The notes below the pieces were generated by a model. The model was given only the letters and a program-made list of their open reading frames with translations. It ran no database searches and had not been told where the DNA came from. Below are positions 35,733 through 47,167 of a stretch of 64,000 nucleotides of DNA, piece by piece. Within the stretch, counting starts at the first letter, position 1. Each line of letters starts with the position of its first letter. The position numbers and the translations under genes were made by a program. The stretch is from Serratia liquefaciens (lineage in GTDB: Bacteria > Pseudomonadota > Gammaproteobacteria > Enterobacterales > Enterobacteriaceae), in NCBI GenBank assembly GCA_012719855.1, contig JAAXZN010000017.1:62001-126000 (forward strand), written 5' to 3'.

Positions 35733-37714
35733 CTGAGCTGACGCCCGGCATCGCCGCGCCTCTTGGGGCGCACTATGACGGTAACGGCATCAACTTTAGC
35801 CTGTATTCCGCCCGAGCCACGGGGGTGGAGCTGTGCCTGTTTGACGAACAGCAGCAGGAGGTTCGGCTGCCGTTGACGGCACGCAGCGGTGATATCTGGC
35901 ACGGCTACTTGCCGGGCGGTAAACCAGGGCAGCGTTACGGTTTCCGCGTGCATGGTCCGTTTGATCCTGCTCGGGGGCTGCGTTTTAACCCCAACAAGCT
36001 GCTACTGGATCCCGCTGCGCGTGCGGTGGAGGGACCGGTGGCGGATGACCCTTACCTGCATGGCGGCTATGACCGGCCGGATCAGCATGACAGCGCCGAA
36101 CTGATGCCCAAGTGCGTGGTGATTGATGAAGCCTATGATTGGCAGGATGACCGCCCGCCGGCTACGCCCTGGGGCAAAACGGTGATCTACGAAGCGCATG
36201 TCCGCGGCCTGACCTTGCAGCACCCGGAGATCCCGCCGGTGCTGCGCGGCAGCTTCGCCGCGCTCGGCCATCCGGTGATGATCGCCTATTTCAAGCGGCT
36301 CGGCATCACTGCGCTGGAGTTGTTGCCGGTGCAGCAGCACAGTTCTGAACCGCGTCTGCAGCGGCTCGGATTGATTAATTACTGGGGCTATAACGTGCTG
36401 GCGCCCTATGCGCCGGATAACCGTTATTCCAGCCTGCGCACGGATACGACGCCGCTGCGCGAGTTTCGCGATGCGGTGAAGGCGCTGCATAAAGCCGGCA
36501 TTGAAGTGATCCTCGACGTGGTGTTCAACCACAGCGCCGAACTGGATACCGACGGCCCGACGCTGTCGCTGCGCGGCATCGATAACCCAGGCTATTACTG
36601 GCTTACCCCCGACGGTGATTATGTGAACGATACCGGCTGCGGCAACACCCTGCGGTTGGATCAACCACAGGGTGTTGCCTGGGTGATGGACTGTTTGCGT
36701 TTTTGGGTTGGCGAGTGCCATGTTGACGGCTTTCGCTTCGATCTGGGCAGCGTGCTCGGCCGTACGCCCGCGTTCGACCGCGATGCGCCGCTTTTCCAGG
36801 CCATGTTGGCAGACGACCTGCTGTCGCGCTGCAAGCTGATTGCCGAGCCGTGGGATATCGGGCCTGGCGGTTACCAGGTGGGTGAGTTCCCTGGGCGATT
36901 CGCCGAGTGGAACGACCATTACCGGGACGATATACGTCGTTTCTGGCTGCAGGACGGCGTATCGCTGGGCCAGTTCGCCCAACGTTTCGCCGCTTCCAGT
37001 GACCTGTTTAACCAACGCGGGCGTGCGCCGTACGCCAGCATCAACATGCTGACCGCTCATGACGGGTTCACCCTGCAGGACTTGGTCAGTTTTAACCGCA
37101 AGCACAACCAACTGAACGGTGAAGGTAACCGTGACGGCAGCGACCGTAACTTTAGCAATAACCACGGTGTTGAAGGCCCGATTGCCGACGATGCCATTTT
37201 GCAACGCCGCAGGGCCAGCCGGCGAGCGCTGCTCGCTACGTTGTTGCTGTCCCAGGGGACGCCGATGCTGCTGGCCGGCGACGAGCATGGACACAGCCAG
37301 CAGGGCAACAACAATGCCTATTGTCAGGACAACGCTATCACCTGGCTCGATTGGGCCACGGCAGATGACGCTCTCACCGATTACACCGCCGCACTGATCC
37401 GTTTGCGCCAACAAATCCCTGCCTTGCAGCAAGACCGCTGGTGGCAGGAGGGTGACGGCAGCGTGCAGTGGCTGAACGCGCAGGGGCAACCCCTCGACGC
37501 GCAAGAGTGGGAGCAGGGTGAACTGCGGTTGCAGATCTGTCTGTCGCAACGTTGGCTGGTGGTGGTGAATGCCACCCGGCAGGCGGTGGAGATGACGTTG
37601 CCCGTCGGCGATTGGCAGCTTGTCGCCCCCTTTACTCAGGAAGATTCGCGGGCGGTTTTACCCGCCTGGCACCAGGCTGCGCACTCGATTTGCGTGCTGG
37701 TAAAGAAAAAATAA
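35729..37714 (+). CDS. glgX: Glycogen debranching enzyme
   Basis: A 661-residue GH13 isoamylase-type enzyme (E. coli GlgX has 657). N-terminal beta-domain ([20 protein letters not shown]), then the catalytic barrel with Asp338 in [12 protein letters not shown] and Glu373 in LIAEPWDIG; the third acid is the Asp in [11 protein letters not shown]. It cuts the alpha-1,6 links of short branches left after phosphorylase action. It overlaps glgB by 4 bp and ends 12 bp before glgC. Confidence 0.96.
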   Translation: MTELTPGIAAPLGAHYDGNGINFSLYSARATGVELCLFDEQQQEVRLPLTARSGDIWHGYLPGGKPGQRYGFRVHGPFDPARGLRFNPNKLLLDPAARAVEGPVADDPYLHGGYDRPDQHDSAELMPKCVVIDEAYDWQDDRPPATPWGKTVIYEAHVRGLTLQHPEIPPVLRGSFAALGHPVMIAYFKRLGITALELLPVQQHSSEPRLQRLGLINYWGYNVLAPYAPDNRYSSLRTDTTPLREFRDAVKALHKAGIEVILDVVFNHSAELDTDGPTLSLRGIDNPGYYWLTPDGDYVNDTGCGNTLRLDQPQGVAWVMDCLRFWVGECHVDGFRFDLGSVLGRTPAFDRDAPLFQAMLADDLLSRCKLIAEPWDIGPGGYQVGEFPGRFAEWNDHYRDDIRRFWLQDGVSLGQFAQRFAASSDLFNQRGRAPYASINMLTAHDGFTLQDLVSFNRKHNQLNGEGNRDGSDRNFSNNHGVEGPIADDAILQRRRASRRALLATLLLSQGTPMLLAGDEHGHSQQGNNNAYCQDNAITWLDWATADDALTDYTAALIRLRQQIPALQQDRWWQEGDGSVQWLNAQGQPLDAQEWEQGELRLQICLSQRWLVVVNATRQAVEMTLPVGDWQLVAPFTQEDSRAVLPAWHQAAHSICVLVKKK

Positions 37715-37726
37715 AAGGAGTCAGCT

Positions 37727-39004
37727 ATGGTTAGGTTTGAAAATAAAGACCCCCTGATGTTGGCACGCCAACTGCCGATTAAGTCCGTCGCCCTGATCCT
37801 GGCCGGTGGCCGCGGTTCGCGTTTGAAAGATTTAACCTCGACCCGGGCCAAGCCGGCCGTCCACTTTGGCGGTAAATTCCGCATTATCGATTTTGCCCTG
37901 TCGAACTGTCTGAACTCGGGGATCCGCCGCATCGGCGTGATCACCCAATACCAGTCCCATACTCTGGTGCAGCATATCCAGCGCGGTTGGTCGTTCCTCA
38001 ACGAAGAGATGAACGAGTTTGTTGACCTGTTGCCGGCCCAGCAACGCCTCAGTACCGAGCACTGGTACAAGGGCACGGCGGATGCGGTGTACCAGAACCT
38101 GGATATCATTCGCCGTTACGACGCCGAATATGTGGTGATCCTGGCGGGCGATCACATCTACAAGATGGATTACTCGCGCATGCTGATCGACCACGTGGAA
38201 AAGGGCGCGCAATGCACTGTCGCCTGCTTGCCGGTACCCCGTGAGGAAGCCAGCGAGTTCGGCGTGATGGAAGTGGACGAAAACGATCTGATCCTCGAAT
38301 TCCTGGAAAAGCCCAGCAACCCGCCGCCGATGCCGGGCAATCCGGATATGTCGCTGGCCAGCATGGGGATCTACATCTTTAACGCCGACTACCTGTTCCA
38401 ACTGCTGGAGGAGGACATGTCGACGCCGGGCTCCACCCACGATTTCGGCAAGGATCTGATCCCGAAAATCACCGCCCAGAAAGCGGCTTGGGCGCACCCG
38501 TTCACGCTGTCCTGCGTGACCTCTAACCCCGATCTGCCACCGTATTGGCGCGATGTGGGTACGCTGGAGGCCTACTGGCGCGCCAACCTCGATCTGGCTT
38601 CGGTAACGCCGGAGCTGGATATGTATGACCGCGCCTGGCCGATCCGCACCCACATGGAACCGCTGCCGCCGGCCAAGTTTGTGCAGGATCGCTCCGGCAG
38701 CCACGGCATGACCATGAATTCGCTGGTGTCCGGCGGTTGCATCGTCTCCGGTTCGGTGGTGGTGCATTCGGTGCTATTCCCGCGGGTGCGGGTGAACTCG
38801 TTCTGCACCATCGACTCTACCGTATTGCTGCCGGACGTTAACGTCGGCCGTTCTTGCCGTCTGCGGCGCTGCATTATCGACCGTGCCTGTCATATTCCCG
38901 AGGGGATGGTGATTGGCGAAAACGCCGACGAGGACAGCAAACGCTTTTATCGCTCGGAAGGTGGCATTGTGCTGGTGACGCGCGAAATGTTGTCAAAGTT
39001 GTGA
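37727..39004 (+). CDS. glgC: Glucose-1-phosphate adenylyltransferase
   Basis: A 425-residue ADP-glucose pyrophosphorylase (E. coli 431). [13 protein letters not shown] is the nucleotide-binding loop, [14 protein letters not shown] follows and Lys195 in FLEKPSNPP is the glucose-1-phosphate-binding residue. The C-terminal half is a left-handed beta helix. It makes ADP-glucose, the controlled step of glycogen synthesis, activated in enterobacteria by fructose 1,6-bisphosphate. AAAAGGAGTCAGCT precedes the ATG; in E. coli CsrA binds this leader, but I see no way to prove it here. Confidence 0.97.
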   Translation: MVRFENKDPLMLARQLPIKSVALILAGGRGSRLKDLTSTRAKPAVHFGGKFRIIDFALSNCLNSGIRRIGVITQYQSHTLVQHIQRGWSFLNEEMNEFVDLLPAQQRLSTEHWYKGTADAVYQNLDIIRRYDAEYVVILAGDHIYKMDYSRMLIDHVEKGAQCTVACLPVPREEASEFGVMEVDENDLILEFLEKPSNPPPMPGNPDMSLASMGIYIFNADYLFQLLEEDMSTPGSTHDFGKDLIPKITAQKAAWAHPFTLSCVTSNPDLPPYWRDVGTLEAYWRANLDLASVTPELDMYDRAWPIRTHMEPLPPAKFVQDRSGSHGMTMNSLVSGGCIVSGSVVVHSVLFPRVRVNSFCTIDSTVLLPDVNVGRSCRLRRCIIDRACHIPEGMVIGENADEDSKRFYRSEGGIVLVTREMLSKL

Positions 39005-39131
39005 GTTAAGGTAGTCGGCAGAACGATAGCCTGCCGCCATATAAACGGACTGATGGCTTGCACAACGCGGGGTTAACAACAGCGGCAAGCCTGCTTTTCC
39101 AGAGTAATTTTGCCGATTCTCAGGAGTGATA

Positions 39132-40565
39132 ATGCAGGTTTTACACGTATGTTCTGAAATGTTCCCCCTGTTGAAAACCGGGGGGCTCGCAGACGTGGTT
39201 GGCGCATTACCCGCGGCTCAGATCGCCGAGGGCGGCGATGTTCGGGTGTTATTGCCCGCTTTTCCTGACGTGCGCAACGGCATACCGGATTCCGTGCTGG
39301 TGGCAGAAATCGATTCTTTTGCCGGTCGGGTCGGCTTGCGTTACGGCACCTACCACGGCGTGGGCATTTACCTGATTGATGCCCCCTGGCTGTACGAGCG
39401 GCCGGGCAGCCCGTATCACGACCAATCAATGAATGCCTATTCCGACAACCACCGGCGCTTTGCCCTGCTGGGCTGGATGGCCTGCGAGCTGGCCAAGGGG
39501 TTGGATCGGTACTGGCGTCCGCAGGTAGTGCATGCCCATGACTGGCATGCGGGGCTGGCTTGCGCCTATCTGGCCGCCAATGGCCATCCGGCGCGATCCA
39601 TTTTCACCGTGCACAACCTGGCCTATCAGGGGCTGTTCTCCGCCCATCACGTGGCAGAGCTGTGGTTACCGCCTTCGTTCTACAACGTCTATGGCCTGGA
39701 GTTTTACGGCCAGATGTCATTCCTGAAGGCGGGTTTGTACTACGCCGACCATATCACCGCCGTCAGCCCGACCTACGCGCGGGAAATTACCCGGCCGGAG
39801 TTCGGCTATGGCATGGAGGGGCTGCTGCAGGAACGCCAGCATCAGGGGCGCTTGAGCGGCATTCTTAACGGCGTAGATGACAAAATTTGGGACCCGTCCC
39901 ACGATCCGCGTCTGACCGCCCGTTACGACGCTGACGATCTGAAGAACAAGGTCAAGAACAAGCTGCATCTGCAAAAAGCCATGGGCCTGAAGGTGGACGA
40001 GTCGCTGCCGGTGTTTGCGGTAGTGAGCCGTCTGACCAGCCAGAAAGGGCTGGATCTGGTGCTGGAAGCCCTGCCGGCGCTGCTGGAGCAGGGGGGCCAA
40101 CTGGCGCTGCTGGGGGCCGGCGATGCGGTGCTGCAACAGGCGTTCCTCGCCGCTGCCGCCGACTATCCGGAGCAGGTTGGCGTACAGATTGGTTACCACG
40201 AAGCCTTCTCGCACCGCATCATCGGCGGGGCCGATGTGATCATGGTGCCGAGCCGCTTTGAACCCTGCGGGCTGACCCAACTCTATGGCCTGAAATACGG
40301 CACGCTGCCGCTGGTGCGCCGTACCGGGGGGCTGGCGGACACGGTGGTGGACTGTGCGTTGGAGAATCTGGCCGACGGCAGCGCCAGCGGATTTGTGTTT
40401 GATGATTGTGACGCCACCGCACTGGGCAACGCCATTCGGCGCGCCATGGTGCTGTGGAGCAGGCCGAAGCATTGGCGTCACGTCCAGCGCCACGCCATGA
40501 GCGTGGATTTTGGCTGGCAGGTCGCGGCAAAAGAATACCTGTCGCTTTATCAGCGTTTGTTGTAG
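39132..40565 (+). CDS. glgA: Glycogen synthase
   Basis: A 477-residue GT5 glycogen synthase, identical in length to E. coli GlgA. The ADP-glucose motif KTGGL is at 15-19, HDWHAGLA and [10 protein letters not shown] follow, and the C-terminal Rossmann domain has [10 protein letters not shown] and [18 protein letters not shown] with the catalytic Glu. It adds glucose from ADP-glucose to the growing chain. The ATG at 39132 ([12 protein letters not shown]) follows CAGGAGTGATA; a GTG six bases upstream is in frame but less likely. The gap of 127 bp after glgC is the largest but one in the operon. Confidence 0.97.
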   Translation: MQVLHVCSEMFPLLKTGGLADVVGALPAAQIAEGGDVRVLLPAFPDVRNGIPDSVLVAEIDSFAGRVGLRYGTYHGVGIYLIDAPWLYERPGSPYHDQSMNAYSDNHRRFALLGWMACELAKGLDRYWRPQVVHAHDWHAGLACAYLAANGHPARSIFTVHNLAYQGLFSAHHVAELWLPPSFYNVYGLEFYGQMSFLKAGLYYADHITAVSPTYAREITRPEFGYGMEGLLQERQHQGRLSGILNGVDDKIWDPSHDPRLTARYDADDLKNKVKNKLHLQKAMGLKVDESLPVFAVVSRLTSQKGLDLVLEALPALLEQGGQLALLGAGDAVLQQAFLAAAADYPEQVGVQIGYHEAFSHRIIGGADVIMVPSRFEPCGLTQLYGLKYGTLPLVRRTGGLADTVVDCALENLADGSASGFVFDDCDATALGNAIRRAMVLWSRPKHWRHVQRHAMSVDFGWQVAAKEYLSLYQRLL

Positions 40566-40602
40566 ACGTCATGACGTGCAGCGACACCCGCTATTGTAGG
40601 TT

Positions 40603-40671
40603 GTAGGGGCGCAACATGCGGCGCCCGAGTTCAGTGGGGCGCATCTATTCCGGGCGAATATATGCGCCCCC
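40603..40671. repeat. REP-like palindromic repeat before glgP
   Basis: GTAGGGG at 40603-40609 begins an element with two hairpins: GGGCGC/GCGCCC (40607-40626) and GGGGCGCAT/ATGCGCCCC (40636-40670). It shares the GTAGGGG end, the GGGCGAATA string and the arm sequences with the element at 15359-15415. It lies in the glgA-glgP gap just before the glgP ribosome site. Confidence 0.7.
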
Positions 40672-40690
40672 TTCAGGGGATCGAAAAGCT

Positions 40691-43138
40691 ATGACTTCAC
40701 CGATTAGTTACACCTCACCCACGGTCAGTGTTGAAGCGCTGAAACACTCCATCGCCTATAAGTTAATGTTTATCGTCGGCAAGGATCCGGCTATCGCCAA
40801 CCAGCATGACTGGCTGAACGCCGTGCTGTTTGCGGTGCGCGACCGTATGGTGGAGCGCTGGTTACGCTCTAACCGTGCGCAACTTTCGCAGGATGTACGC
40901 CAGGTTTATTACCTGTCGATGGAGTTTCTGATTGGCCGGACGCTGTCCAACGCCTTGCTGTCGATGGGGATTTATCAGGATATCGACGACGCGTTGAATG
41001 AGATGGGGCTGAGCCTGGGCGAACTGCTGGAGGAGGAGAACGATCCCGGGCTGGGCAACGGCGGGCTGGGCCGATTGGCCGCCTGCTTCCTGGATTCGCT
41101 GGCGACGCTGGCGCTGCCGGGTCGGGGCTACGGCATTCGTTACGAATACGGCATGTTCAAACAGAATATCGTTAACGGCCAGCAGATGGAGTCACCGGAC
41201 TATTGGCTGGAATACGGTAATCCGTGGGAGTTCCCGCGTCATAACACCCGCTATAAGGTACGCTTTGGCGGACGGATCCAGCAGGAAGGCGCCAAGGCGC
41301 GCTGGGTGGAAACCGAAGAGATCATCGCTACCGCTTACGATCAGGTGATCCCCGGTTTTGATACCGACGCCACCAATACGCTGCGGCTGTGGAGCGCGCA
41401 GGCCAGTAATGAAATCAACCTGGGTAAATTCAATCAGGGCGATTACTTTGCGGCGGTTGAGGATAAAAACCATTCGGAAAACGTATCACGCGTGCTCTAT
41501 CCCGATGACTCGACGTATTCAGGGCGTGAGCTTCGCCTGCGGCAGGAGTATTTCCTGGTGTCGGCCACGGTGCAGGATATCCTCAACCGCCATTGGACGA
41601 TGCATAAAAGCTTCGACAACCTGGCGGACAAGATTGCCATTCACCTCAATGATACCCACCCGGTGTTGTCTATCCCTGAGCTGATGCACCGGCTAATCGA
41701 CGAACATAAGTTCAGTTGGCTGGATGCCTGGGCGGTGGTCGAGCAGGTGTTTTCTTACACCAACCACACGTTGATGAGCGAAGCGCTGGAAACCTGGCCG
41801 CTGGACATGATTGGCCGGATCCTGCCGCGTCACCTGCAGCTGATTTTCGAGATTAACGATCACTTCCTCAAACAGGTGCAGGAAGTGGCTCCGGGCGACA
41901 ATGAGCTGCTGGCGCGGGTGTCGATCATTGATGAAACCAATGGTCGTCGGGTGCGTATGGCGTGGCTGGCGGTGGTGGCGAGCCACAAGGTTAACGGCGT
42001 TTCTGCGCTGCACTCCGAACTGATGGTGCAATCGCTGTTTGCCGATTTCGCCCGTATTTTCCCTAATCGCTTCTGCAATAAAACCAACGGCGTCACCCCA
42101 CGGCGCTGGCTGGGGCTGGCTAACCGACCGCTGTCTGACGTGCTGGATGACAGCATCGGTCAGACCTGGCGTACCGATCTCAGCCAACTGAGCGAGATCA
42201 AGGCCAATATCGATTACCCCAGCTTCCTGAAGGCGGTGCAAAGCGCCAAACGGCAAAACAAGGAGCGACTGGCGACCTACATCGCCAAAACGTTGAATGT
42301 GGTGGTCAACCCGGACGCGCTGTTTGACGTGCAGATTAAACGTATCCACGAGTACAAACGGCAATTGCTCAACGTACTGCACGTGATCACGCTGTATAAC
42401 CGTCTGTTGCAAGATCCGGAAACCGAGCGGGTGCCGCGCGTGGTGATCTTTGCCGGCAAGGCGGCTTCGGCCTATTACGCCGCCAAACAAATCATCCGCT
42501 TGATCAACGACGTCGCCAAGGTGATCAACAACGATCCGCGAGTGCATACGCAACTGAAAGTGGTGTTCATTCCAAACTACAGCGTCAGCCTGGCGCAAAT
42601 GATTATTCCGGCGGCGGACCTGTCCGAACAGATCTCGCTGGCAGGTACCGAGGCATCCGGCACCAGTAATATGAAGTTCGCGCTTAACGGTGCGCTGACC
42701 ATCGGCACGCTGGATGGCGCCAACGTTGAAATGCTGGAGCACGTAGGGGCGGAGAACATCTTTATCTTCGGCAATACGGCCGAACAGGTCGAGGAGCTGC
42801 GCCGCAACGGCTACAACCCGCATCTGTACTATGAGCAGGATCCCGAGCTGCATCAGGCGCTGACCCAGATCGCCACCGGCGTTTACAGCCCTGAGGAGCC
42901 CAAGCGCTACAGCAACCTGTTTGATTCCCTGGTAAACCTGGGCGATCACTACCAGTTGCTGGCAGATTACCGCAGCTATGTGGATACGCAGGACAGGGTG
43001 GATGAGGTGTATCGCAATCAGGACGACTGGACGCGTCGGGCGGTGCTGAATATCGCCAATATGGGCTACTTCTCTTCCGACCGCACCATTCAGGAGTATG
43101 CGGACGAAATCTGGCACATCAAACCCATCAAGCTGTAA
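40691..43138 (+). CDS. glgP: Glycogen phosphorylase
   Basis: An 815-residue GT35 phosphorylase with the length of E. coli Glg[36 protein letters not shown] and [15 protein letters not shown] mark the family; the pyridoxal-phosphate Lys662 lies in [14 protein letters not shown]. It releases glucose 1-phosphate from glycogen. The ATG at 40691 ([10 protein letters not shown]) matches E. coli; an upstream in-frame start would translate the palindromic repeat. It closes glgBXCAP. A second phosphorylase, malP, is in this window at 57869. Confidence 0.96.
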   Translation: MTSPISYTSPTVSVEALKHSIAYKLMFIVGKDPAIANQHDWLNAVLFAVRDRMVERWLRSNRAQLSQDVRQVYYLSMEFLIGRTLSNALLSMGIYQDIDDALNEMGLSLGELLEEENDPGLGNGGLGRLAACFLDSLATLALPGRGYGIRYEYGMFKQNIVNGQQMESPDYWLEYGNPWEFPRHNTRYKVRFGGRIQQEGAKARWVETEEIIATAYDQVIPGFDTDATNTLRLWSAQASNEINLGKFNQGDYFAAVEDKNHSENVSRVLYPDDSTYSGRELRLRQEYFLVSATVQDILNRHWTMHKSFDNLADKIAIHLNDTHPVLSIPELMHRLIDEHKFSWLDAWAVVEQVFSYTNHTLMSEALETWPLDMIGRILPRHLQLIFEINDHFLKQVQEVAPGDNELLARVSIIDETNGRRVRMAWLAVVASHKVNGVSALHSELMVQSLFADFARIFPNRFCNKTNGVTPRRWLGLANRPLSDVLDDSIGQTWRTDLSQLSEIKANIDYPSFLKAVQSAKRQNKERLATYIAKTLNVVVNPDALFDVQIKRIHEYKRQLLNVLHVITLYNRLLQDPETERVPRVVIFAGKAASAYYAAKQIIRLINDVAKVINNDPRVHTQLKVVFIPNYSVSLAQMIIPAADLSEQISLAGTEASGTSNMKFALNGALTIGTLDGANVEMLEHVGAENIFIFGNTAEQVEELRRNGYNPHLYYEQDPELHQALTQIATGVYSPEEPKRYSNLFDSLVNLGDHYQLLADYRSYVDTQDRVDEVYRNQDDWTRRAVLNIANMGYFSSDRTIQEYADEIWHIKPIKL

Positions 43139-43141
43139 TGT

Positions 43142-43170
43142 AAAAAAGGGCCGGATATCCGGCCCTTTTT
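43142..43170. terminator. Bidirectional terminator between glgP and glpD
   Basis: An 18-bp GC-rich perfect palindrome (GGGCCGGAT and complement, 43148-43165) is flanked by AAAAAA on the left and TTTTT on the right. It works in both directions and ends the two converging transcripts. Confidence 0.95.
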
Positions 43171-43182
43171 ACGTTTGGCGTC

Positions 43183-44691
43183 TTACGATGCCAGAGACAG
43201 CGTTTTCGCTTTCGCGTGTTCCGCCAGCCAGGCTTTGACTCGTGCCTGCTGCGCTTCGTCCAACCACATACCCAACTTGGTGCGGCGCCAGATAGCGTCA
43301 TCCAGCTCTACCACCCACTCTTTTTCGATCAGGTAGCGCAGCTCGGCTTCATGCAGGCCGTGACCGAAATCTTCGCCCAGATCGTTGAGGCTGTTGGCAC
43401 CGGCCAGGATCAGCTCACTGTGGCTGCCGTAGGTGCGAGCAAAGCGACGCGCCAGTGCTTCAGGCAACCAGCTGTGCTCGCGGCGCAGTTTTGCGGCGTA
43501 GCTGTCGCGATCGCCACCGATGTCACCGCCTGGCAGCGAACCGTTTTTGGTCCACGCCGGGCCGCAGCCAGGGTAGTAGTGTGCCAGTTTTTCCATCGCA
43601 TGCTCAGCCAGCTTGCGATAGGTGGTCAGCTTACCGCCGAACACCGACAGCAGCGGCGCTTTGCCCTGTTCGTCATGCACGTCCAGCGTGTAGTCGCGGG
43701 TGACCGCCTGCGGTGAGTCCGATTCGTCGTCGCACAGTGGGCGCACGCCGGAGTAAGTCCAGACGATATCGTCACGGCCCAGCTGTTTCTTGAAGTGATC
43801 GTTATACACTTTCAGCAGGTAGTTGATTTCGTTATCGTCAATCTTCACGTCTTTCGGATCGCCGTGGTATTCCACGTCGGTGGTGCCGATGATGGAGAAC
43901 TCGTCATTCCATGGGATCACGAAGACGATACGGTGGTCTTCGTTCTGCAGAATATAGGACTGCGGCTGATCGTGTACGCGCGGTACCACGATGTGGCTGC
44001 CTTTGATCAGGCGGATACCGTAAGGCGATTTCAGCTTCAGGCCGTCGTCGAAGAAGTGCTTCACCCATGGGCCAGTGGCGTTCACCAGGCCTTTGGCACG
44101 CCAGGTAAAGGTTTTGCCGCTGTCGACATCGACCGCTTCAACCATCCACAGGCCATTCTCACGCCATGCACGGGTGACCTTGGTGCGAGTGCGAACTTCG
44201 CCACCGCGTTTTTCCACTTCCTGGGCGTTCAACACCACCAGGCGAGCATCGTCAACCCAGCAGTCGGAATATTCGAAACCGCGCTTCAATTCAGGCTTCA
44301 GCACCGATTCTGGTCCAAAGCGCAAACCCTTGCTGCCCGGCAGGCTGGTGCGTTTGCCCAGGTGATCGTACAGGAACAGGCCGATACGGATCATCCAGGC
44401 CGGACGCAGGTGTGGCTGGTGCGGCAGGCGAAAGCGCATTGGGAAGGCAATGTGCGGTGCCAGTTTCAGCAGCACTTCACGTTCTGCCAGCGCTTCGCTG
44501 ACCAAACGGAATTCATAGTGTTCCAGGTAGCGCAGGCCACCGTGGATCAGTTTGGAACTGGCGGAAGACGTAGCACAGGCCAAGTCTTGCGCTTCCAGCA
44601 GCAGTACGGACAGGCCGCGCCCGGCAGCATCCGCCGCGATGCCGGCACCGTTGATGCCGCCACCGATAACGATCAAGTCTTTGGTTTCCAC
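43183..44691 (-). CDS. glpD: Aerobic glycerol-3-phosphate dehydrogenase
   Basis: A 502-residue flavoprotein (E. coli 501). The FAD fingerprint GGGINGAG begins at residue 10; LACATSSASSKLIHGGLRYLEHYEFRLV and ILQNEDHRIVFVIPWNDEFSIIGTTD are family landmarks. Membrane-associated, it oxidises glycerol 3-phosphate to dihydroxyacetone phosphate and passes electrons to ubiquinone. The start codon is GTG (44691), supported by alignment to METKDLIVIGGG and by the strong GGAGGAAG ribosome site. Two tandem GlpR operator-like sites lie just upstream. Confidence 0.97.
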   Translation of the reverse strand: METKDLIVIGGGINGAGIAADAAGRGLSVLLLEAQDLACATSSASSKLIHGGLRYLEHYEFRLVSEALAEREVLLKLAPHIAFPMRFRLPHQPHLRPAWMIRIGLFLYDHLGKRTSLPGSKGLRFGPESVLKPELKRGFEYSDCWVDDARLVVLNAQEVEKRGGEVRTRTKVTRAWRENGLWMVEAVDVDSGKTFTWRAKGLVNATGPWVKHFFDDGLKLKSPYGIRLIKGSHIVVPRVHDQPQSYILQNEDHRIVFVIPWNDEFSIIGTTDVEYHGDPKDVKIDDNEINYLLKVYNDHFKKQLGRDDIVWTYSGVRPLCDDESDSPQAVTRDYTLDVHDEQGKAPLLSVFGGKLTTYRKLAEHAMEKLAHYYPGCGPAWTKNGSLPGGDIGGDRDSYAAKLRREHSWLPEALARRFARTYGSHSELILAGANSLNDLGEDFGHGLHEAELRYLIEKEWVVELDDAIWRRTKLGMWLDEAQQARVKAWLAEHAKAKTLSLAS

Positions 44692-44706
44692 GTCAACTTC
44701 CTCCAG

Positions 44707-44744
44707 ATGTTCGAAATAGCTCTTTCATGTTCGTTTTCGCTCAT
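44707..44744. promoter_or_regulatory. Tandem GlpR operators at glpD
   Basis: Two sites start exactly 20 bp apart: ATGTTCGAAATAGCTCTT (44707-44724) and ATGTTCGTTTTCGCTCAT (44727-44744). Both begin with ATGTTCG, the half-site of the GlpR operator; the second also has a good right half (CGCTCAT). E. coli glpD is controlled by tandem GlpR operators near its promoter. Confidence 0.75.
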
Positions 44745-44957
44745 GATTGTAATCAAAAACCAACAAACAAGCCAAGACTTAACCAAACAAAAACATTTAG
44801 GCGTGATAGAGGTAACAGTTTGATGATAGTAGTTATACAAAAAGAGGGGGTATTTCGATTGGGAATGACCGGGGCCAGCAGGCTGAACCCCGGAGAAAAC
44901 GGCGGGCGTAATGGCGCTGAAAAGCGGTACCGCAGGGTTAAACGTGGCGGAAAGGGC

Positions 44958-45716
44958 TTAGCACAGTTCGAGCTGTACGTCGTACTGCTCGATGATTTTC
45001 ATCACGCTTGGCGGTGGCAGCTGGTCGGTAAACAGATAGTCGATCAGGTTCATGTTACCAAGGTTGACCATCGCATTGCGGCCGAATTTGGAGTGGTCGG
45101 TCACCAGCATGACGCAGCGCGAGTTTTCGATAATTGCGCGTTTGGTGCGCACTTCGTGATAGTCGAATTCGAGCAGCGAGCCGTCCATATCGATGCCGCT
45201 GATACCCAGAATGCCGTAATCGAGACGGAACTGAGAGATAAAGTCCAGCGTGGCCTCGCCCATGATGCCGCCGTCGCGGGTGCGCACTTCGCCACCGGCC
45301 AGGATCAGGCGGAAATCTTCTTTGGCGGTCAGCAGGGTGGCGACGTTCAGGTTATTGGTCACCACGCGCAGGTTCTTGTGGTTCATCAGCGCATGAGCGA
45401 CCGCTTCCGGCGTGGTGCCGATGTCGATAAACAGCGTGGCGCCGTCCGGGATCTGGCTGGCGACGCGTTGGGCAATACGCGCTTTCTGTTCCGACCACAT
45501 CACTTTACGATCGTTATACGCGGCATTCACCGAGCTGGAGGGCAGCGCGGCCCCACCGTGGTGGCGTTGGATTTTGTTCTGATCGGCCAGGTCATTCAAA
45601 TCACGGCGAATCGTTTGCGGGCTGACGTCAAAATGTTCGACCAGTTCTTCCGTGCTGACATAGCCCTGCAGGCGCACCAGCTCGATAATTGCGTCATGAC
45701 GCTGTGTTTGCTTCAC
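44958..45716 (-). CDS. glpR: Glycerol-3-phosphate regulon repressor, DeoR family
   Basis: A 252-residue DeoR-family repressor with the length of E. coli GlpR. The N-terminal helix-turn-helix (VSTEELVEHFDVSPQTIRRDLNDL, about 20-43) is followed by the phospho-sugar-binding domain (FIDIGTTPEAVAHAL, ILAGGEVRTRDGGIMGEATLDFISQF). Glycerol 3-phosphate is the inducer. The start is GTG at 45716, aligned to MKQTQRH and supported by TTAGGGGATTACC. It is the third gene of glpEGR, 36 bp after glpG, and here reads toward glpD. Confidence 0.96.
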   Translation of the reverse strand: MKQTQRHDAIIELVRLQGYVSTEELVEHFDVSPQTIRRDLNDLADQNKIQRHHGGAALPSSSVNAAYNDRKVMWSEQKARIAQRVASQIPDGATLFIDIGTTPEAVAHALMNHKNLRVVTNNLNVATLLTAKEDFRLILAGGEVRTRDGGIMGEATLDFISQFRLDYGILGISGIDMDGSLLEFDYHEVRTKRAIIENSRCVMLVTDHSKFGRNAMVNLGNMNLIDYLFTDQLPPPSVMKIIEQYDVQLELC

Positions 45717-45752
45717 GGTAATCCCCTAAAACGCCCGGCTTGTACCTGGCTG

Positions 45753-46589
45753 TTATTGTTCGTTGTGCGCGCGATGACGCGTGTCCCAAAATGCCATCAA
45801 TAACCCTAACACTAAACCGGCTACGTGTGCCGCGTTAGCGATCGACATTCCTAAAATATCGAAATATCCGGCCACCAGCCACAGCACCGAAAACACCATC
45901 AGGCCGCGTGGCAGCATCAGACCGCGTTCCGGCGCACGTTCGCCGCTAAGCCAGCAGTAACCCATCAGCGCATAGACCACGCCGGACAGACCACCGAACA
46001 AGGCACCGCTGAACAGCGACTGCGCCCAACCGCTGAAAAAGGCCGAGACCACCGCCAGCACGAACAGCTTGCCGGCGCCGAGGCGTTTTTCCATCGGGCC
46101 GCCGAGATACCACCACCACATCAGGTTAAAGGTGATGTGCAGCAGCGAGAAATGCAGGAAAGCATGGCTGACCCAGCGCCACAGTTGCGTGTACTGCTCG
46201 CTGTTCTGCGGCCAGGACAGCCAGTACATTACCGCGTCGTCGCCCAGTATCTGCATCAGGATATAGACCACAATGCACAGCGCCATCACGCTCAGCGTCA
46301 GCGGGCCGGCCTTGCTGCGCAAGGTTTGCAGATAAGAATAGCCCTGGTAGTGCAGCTCGGCGTCGGTCTTGCCGGCCTGCCAACTGGCGGCCCGGTAGCG
46401 GCTGTTGAGCGGATCGATCAGAAACTGCTGCAGCTCATGTTGTACCTGTTCCAGGCGGCTGTCGTCAGCCAGCCAGATTTCCGCCGCTTCGCCGCTGTTG
46501 TGCACCCGTAGCTCGATGCCCTGTGTCGCCATATAGTCGACAAAGGCCTGCGCCAGGCGGGGGTTGGATACGGCGATTACTCTAACCAT
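45753..46589 (-). CDS. glpG: Rhomboid intramembrane serine protease
   Basis: A 278-residue rhomboid protease (E. coli GlpG 276). A cytoplasmic N-terminal domain (about 1-90) precedes six membrane segments. The catalytic pair is Ser202 in [14 protein letters not shown] and His255 in [23 protein letters not shown] contains the conserved loop residues. It cleaves membrane proteins within the lipid bilayer; physiological targets are few. The ATG at 46589 ([12 protein letters not shown]) fits E. coli; a longer frame has no support. Confidence 0.96.
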   Translation of the reverse strand: MVRVIAVSNPRLAQAFVDYMATQGIELRVHNSGEAAEIWLADDSRLEQVQHELQQFLIDPLNSRYRAASWQAGKTDAELHYQGYSYLQTLRSKAGPLTLSVMALCIVVYILMQILGDDAVMYWLSWPQNSEQYTQLWRWVSHAFLHFSLLHITFNLMWWWYLGGPMEKRLGAGKLFVLAVVSAFFSGWAQSLFSGALFGGLSGVVYALMGYCWLSGERAPERGLMLPRGLMVFSVLWLVAGYFDILGMSIANAAHVAGLVLGLLMAFWDTRHRAHNEQ

Positions 46590-46756
46590 GGCTTTTCCGT
46601 CTAAGTGAATGATTTTAGCCGCCGGTTTGCCCCGATGGCGTTGACGGCCGATTATACCGTCGAAACCCTGAGCGCAGGCAGCAGATCTGTGAAAAACCCG
46701 CAAAAACACTCACTAAAAGCGCGAAAAAGGAACCCGCCGAGACGGCGGGGGGAGGA

Positions 46757-47083
46757 TTATGCGGAGGTTTCAACGTCCTGAGGATACTGGCGAGCCCAGG
46801 CCTCAAAGCCGCCGTCGATGCTGTACACCGCGTCAAACCCCTGATGCAGCAGGTATTGCGCCGCGCTGCGGCTGCTGTTGCCGTGGTAGCACATCACCAT
46901 CACCGGACGATCAAAGTCGTTTTGCTGCATGAAGGTTTGCAGGCTGGCGTTGGTCAGGTGGAAGGCGCCTGGCGTATGCCCGGCTTCAAAACTCTGGGGA
47001 TCGCGGATGTCGACCAGCGCGGCGCTGTCGTCTTTCCAACGGCTGTGCGCCTGCTCAACGTTGATCGCTTCAAACTGTTCCAT
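46757..47083 (-). CDS. glpE: Thiosulfate sulfurtransferase (single-domain rhodanese)
   Basis: A 108-residue rhodanese, same length as E. coli Glp[14 protein letters not shown] opens the domain and the catalytic Cys65 lies in the loop [11 protein letters not shown]. It transfers sulfur from thiosulfate to cyanide or thioredoxin in vitro. The ATG at 47083 (MEQFEAIN) matches E. coli; an in-frame TTG nine bases upstream is rejected. It is the first gene of the glpEGR set, with a 167-bp gap before glpG. Confidence 0.95.
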   Translation of the reverse strand: MEQFEAINVEQAHSRWKDDSAALVDIRDPQSFEAGHTPGAFHLTNASLQTFMQQNDFDRPVMVMCYHGNSSRSAAQYLLHQGFDAVYSIDGGFEAWARQYPQDVETSA

Positions 47084-47167
47084 AACTGCCAACTGCCTCG
47101 TAATAAGAATATGCCGCCATTGTAATCAATTTCGTGCCAATTAAGACCAGATGAAGACTATGGTTTA

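Noticed and set aside
34452-37549. Long minus-strand reading frames opposite glgB and glgX
   Set aside because: Typical antisense open frames in GC-rich genes; the plus-strand enzymes have intact catalytic residues.
40616-40690. N-terminal extension of glgP
   Set aside because: It would translate a palindromic repeat; the ATG at 40691 matches the E. coli protein exactly.
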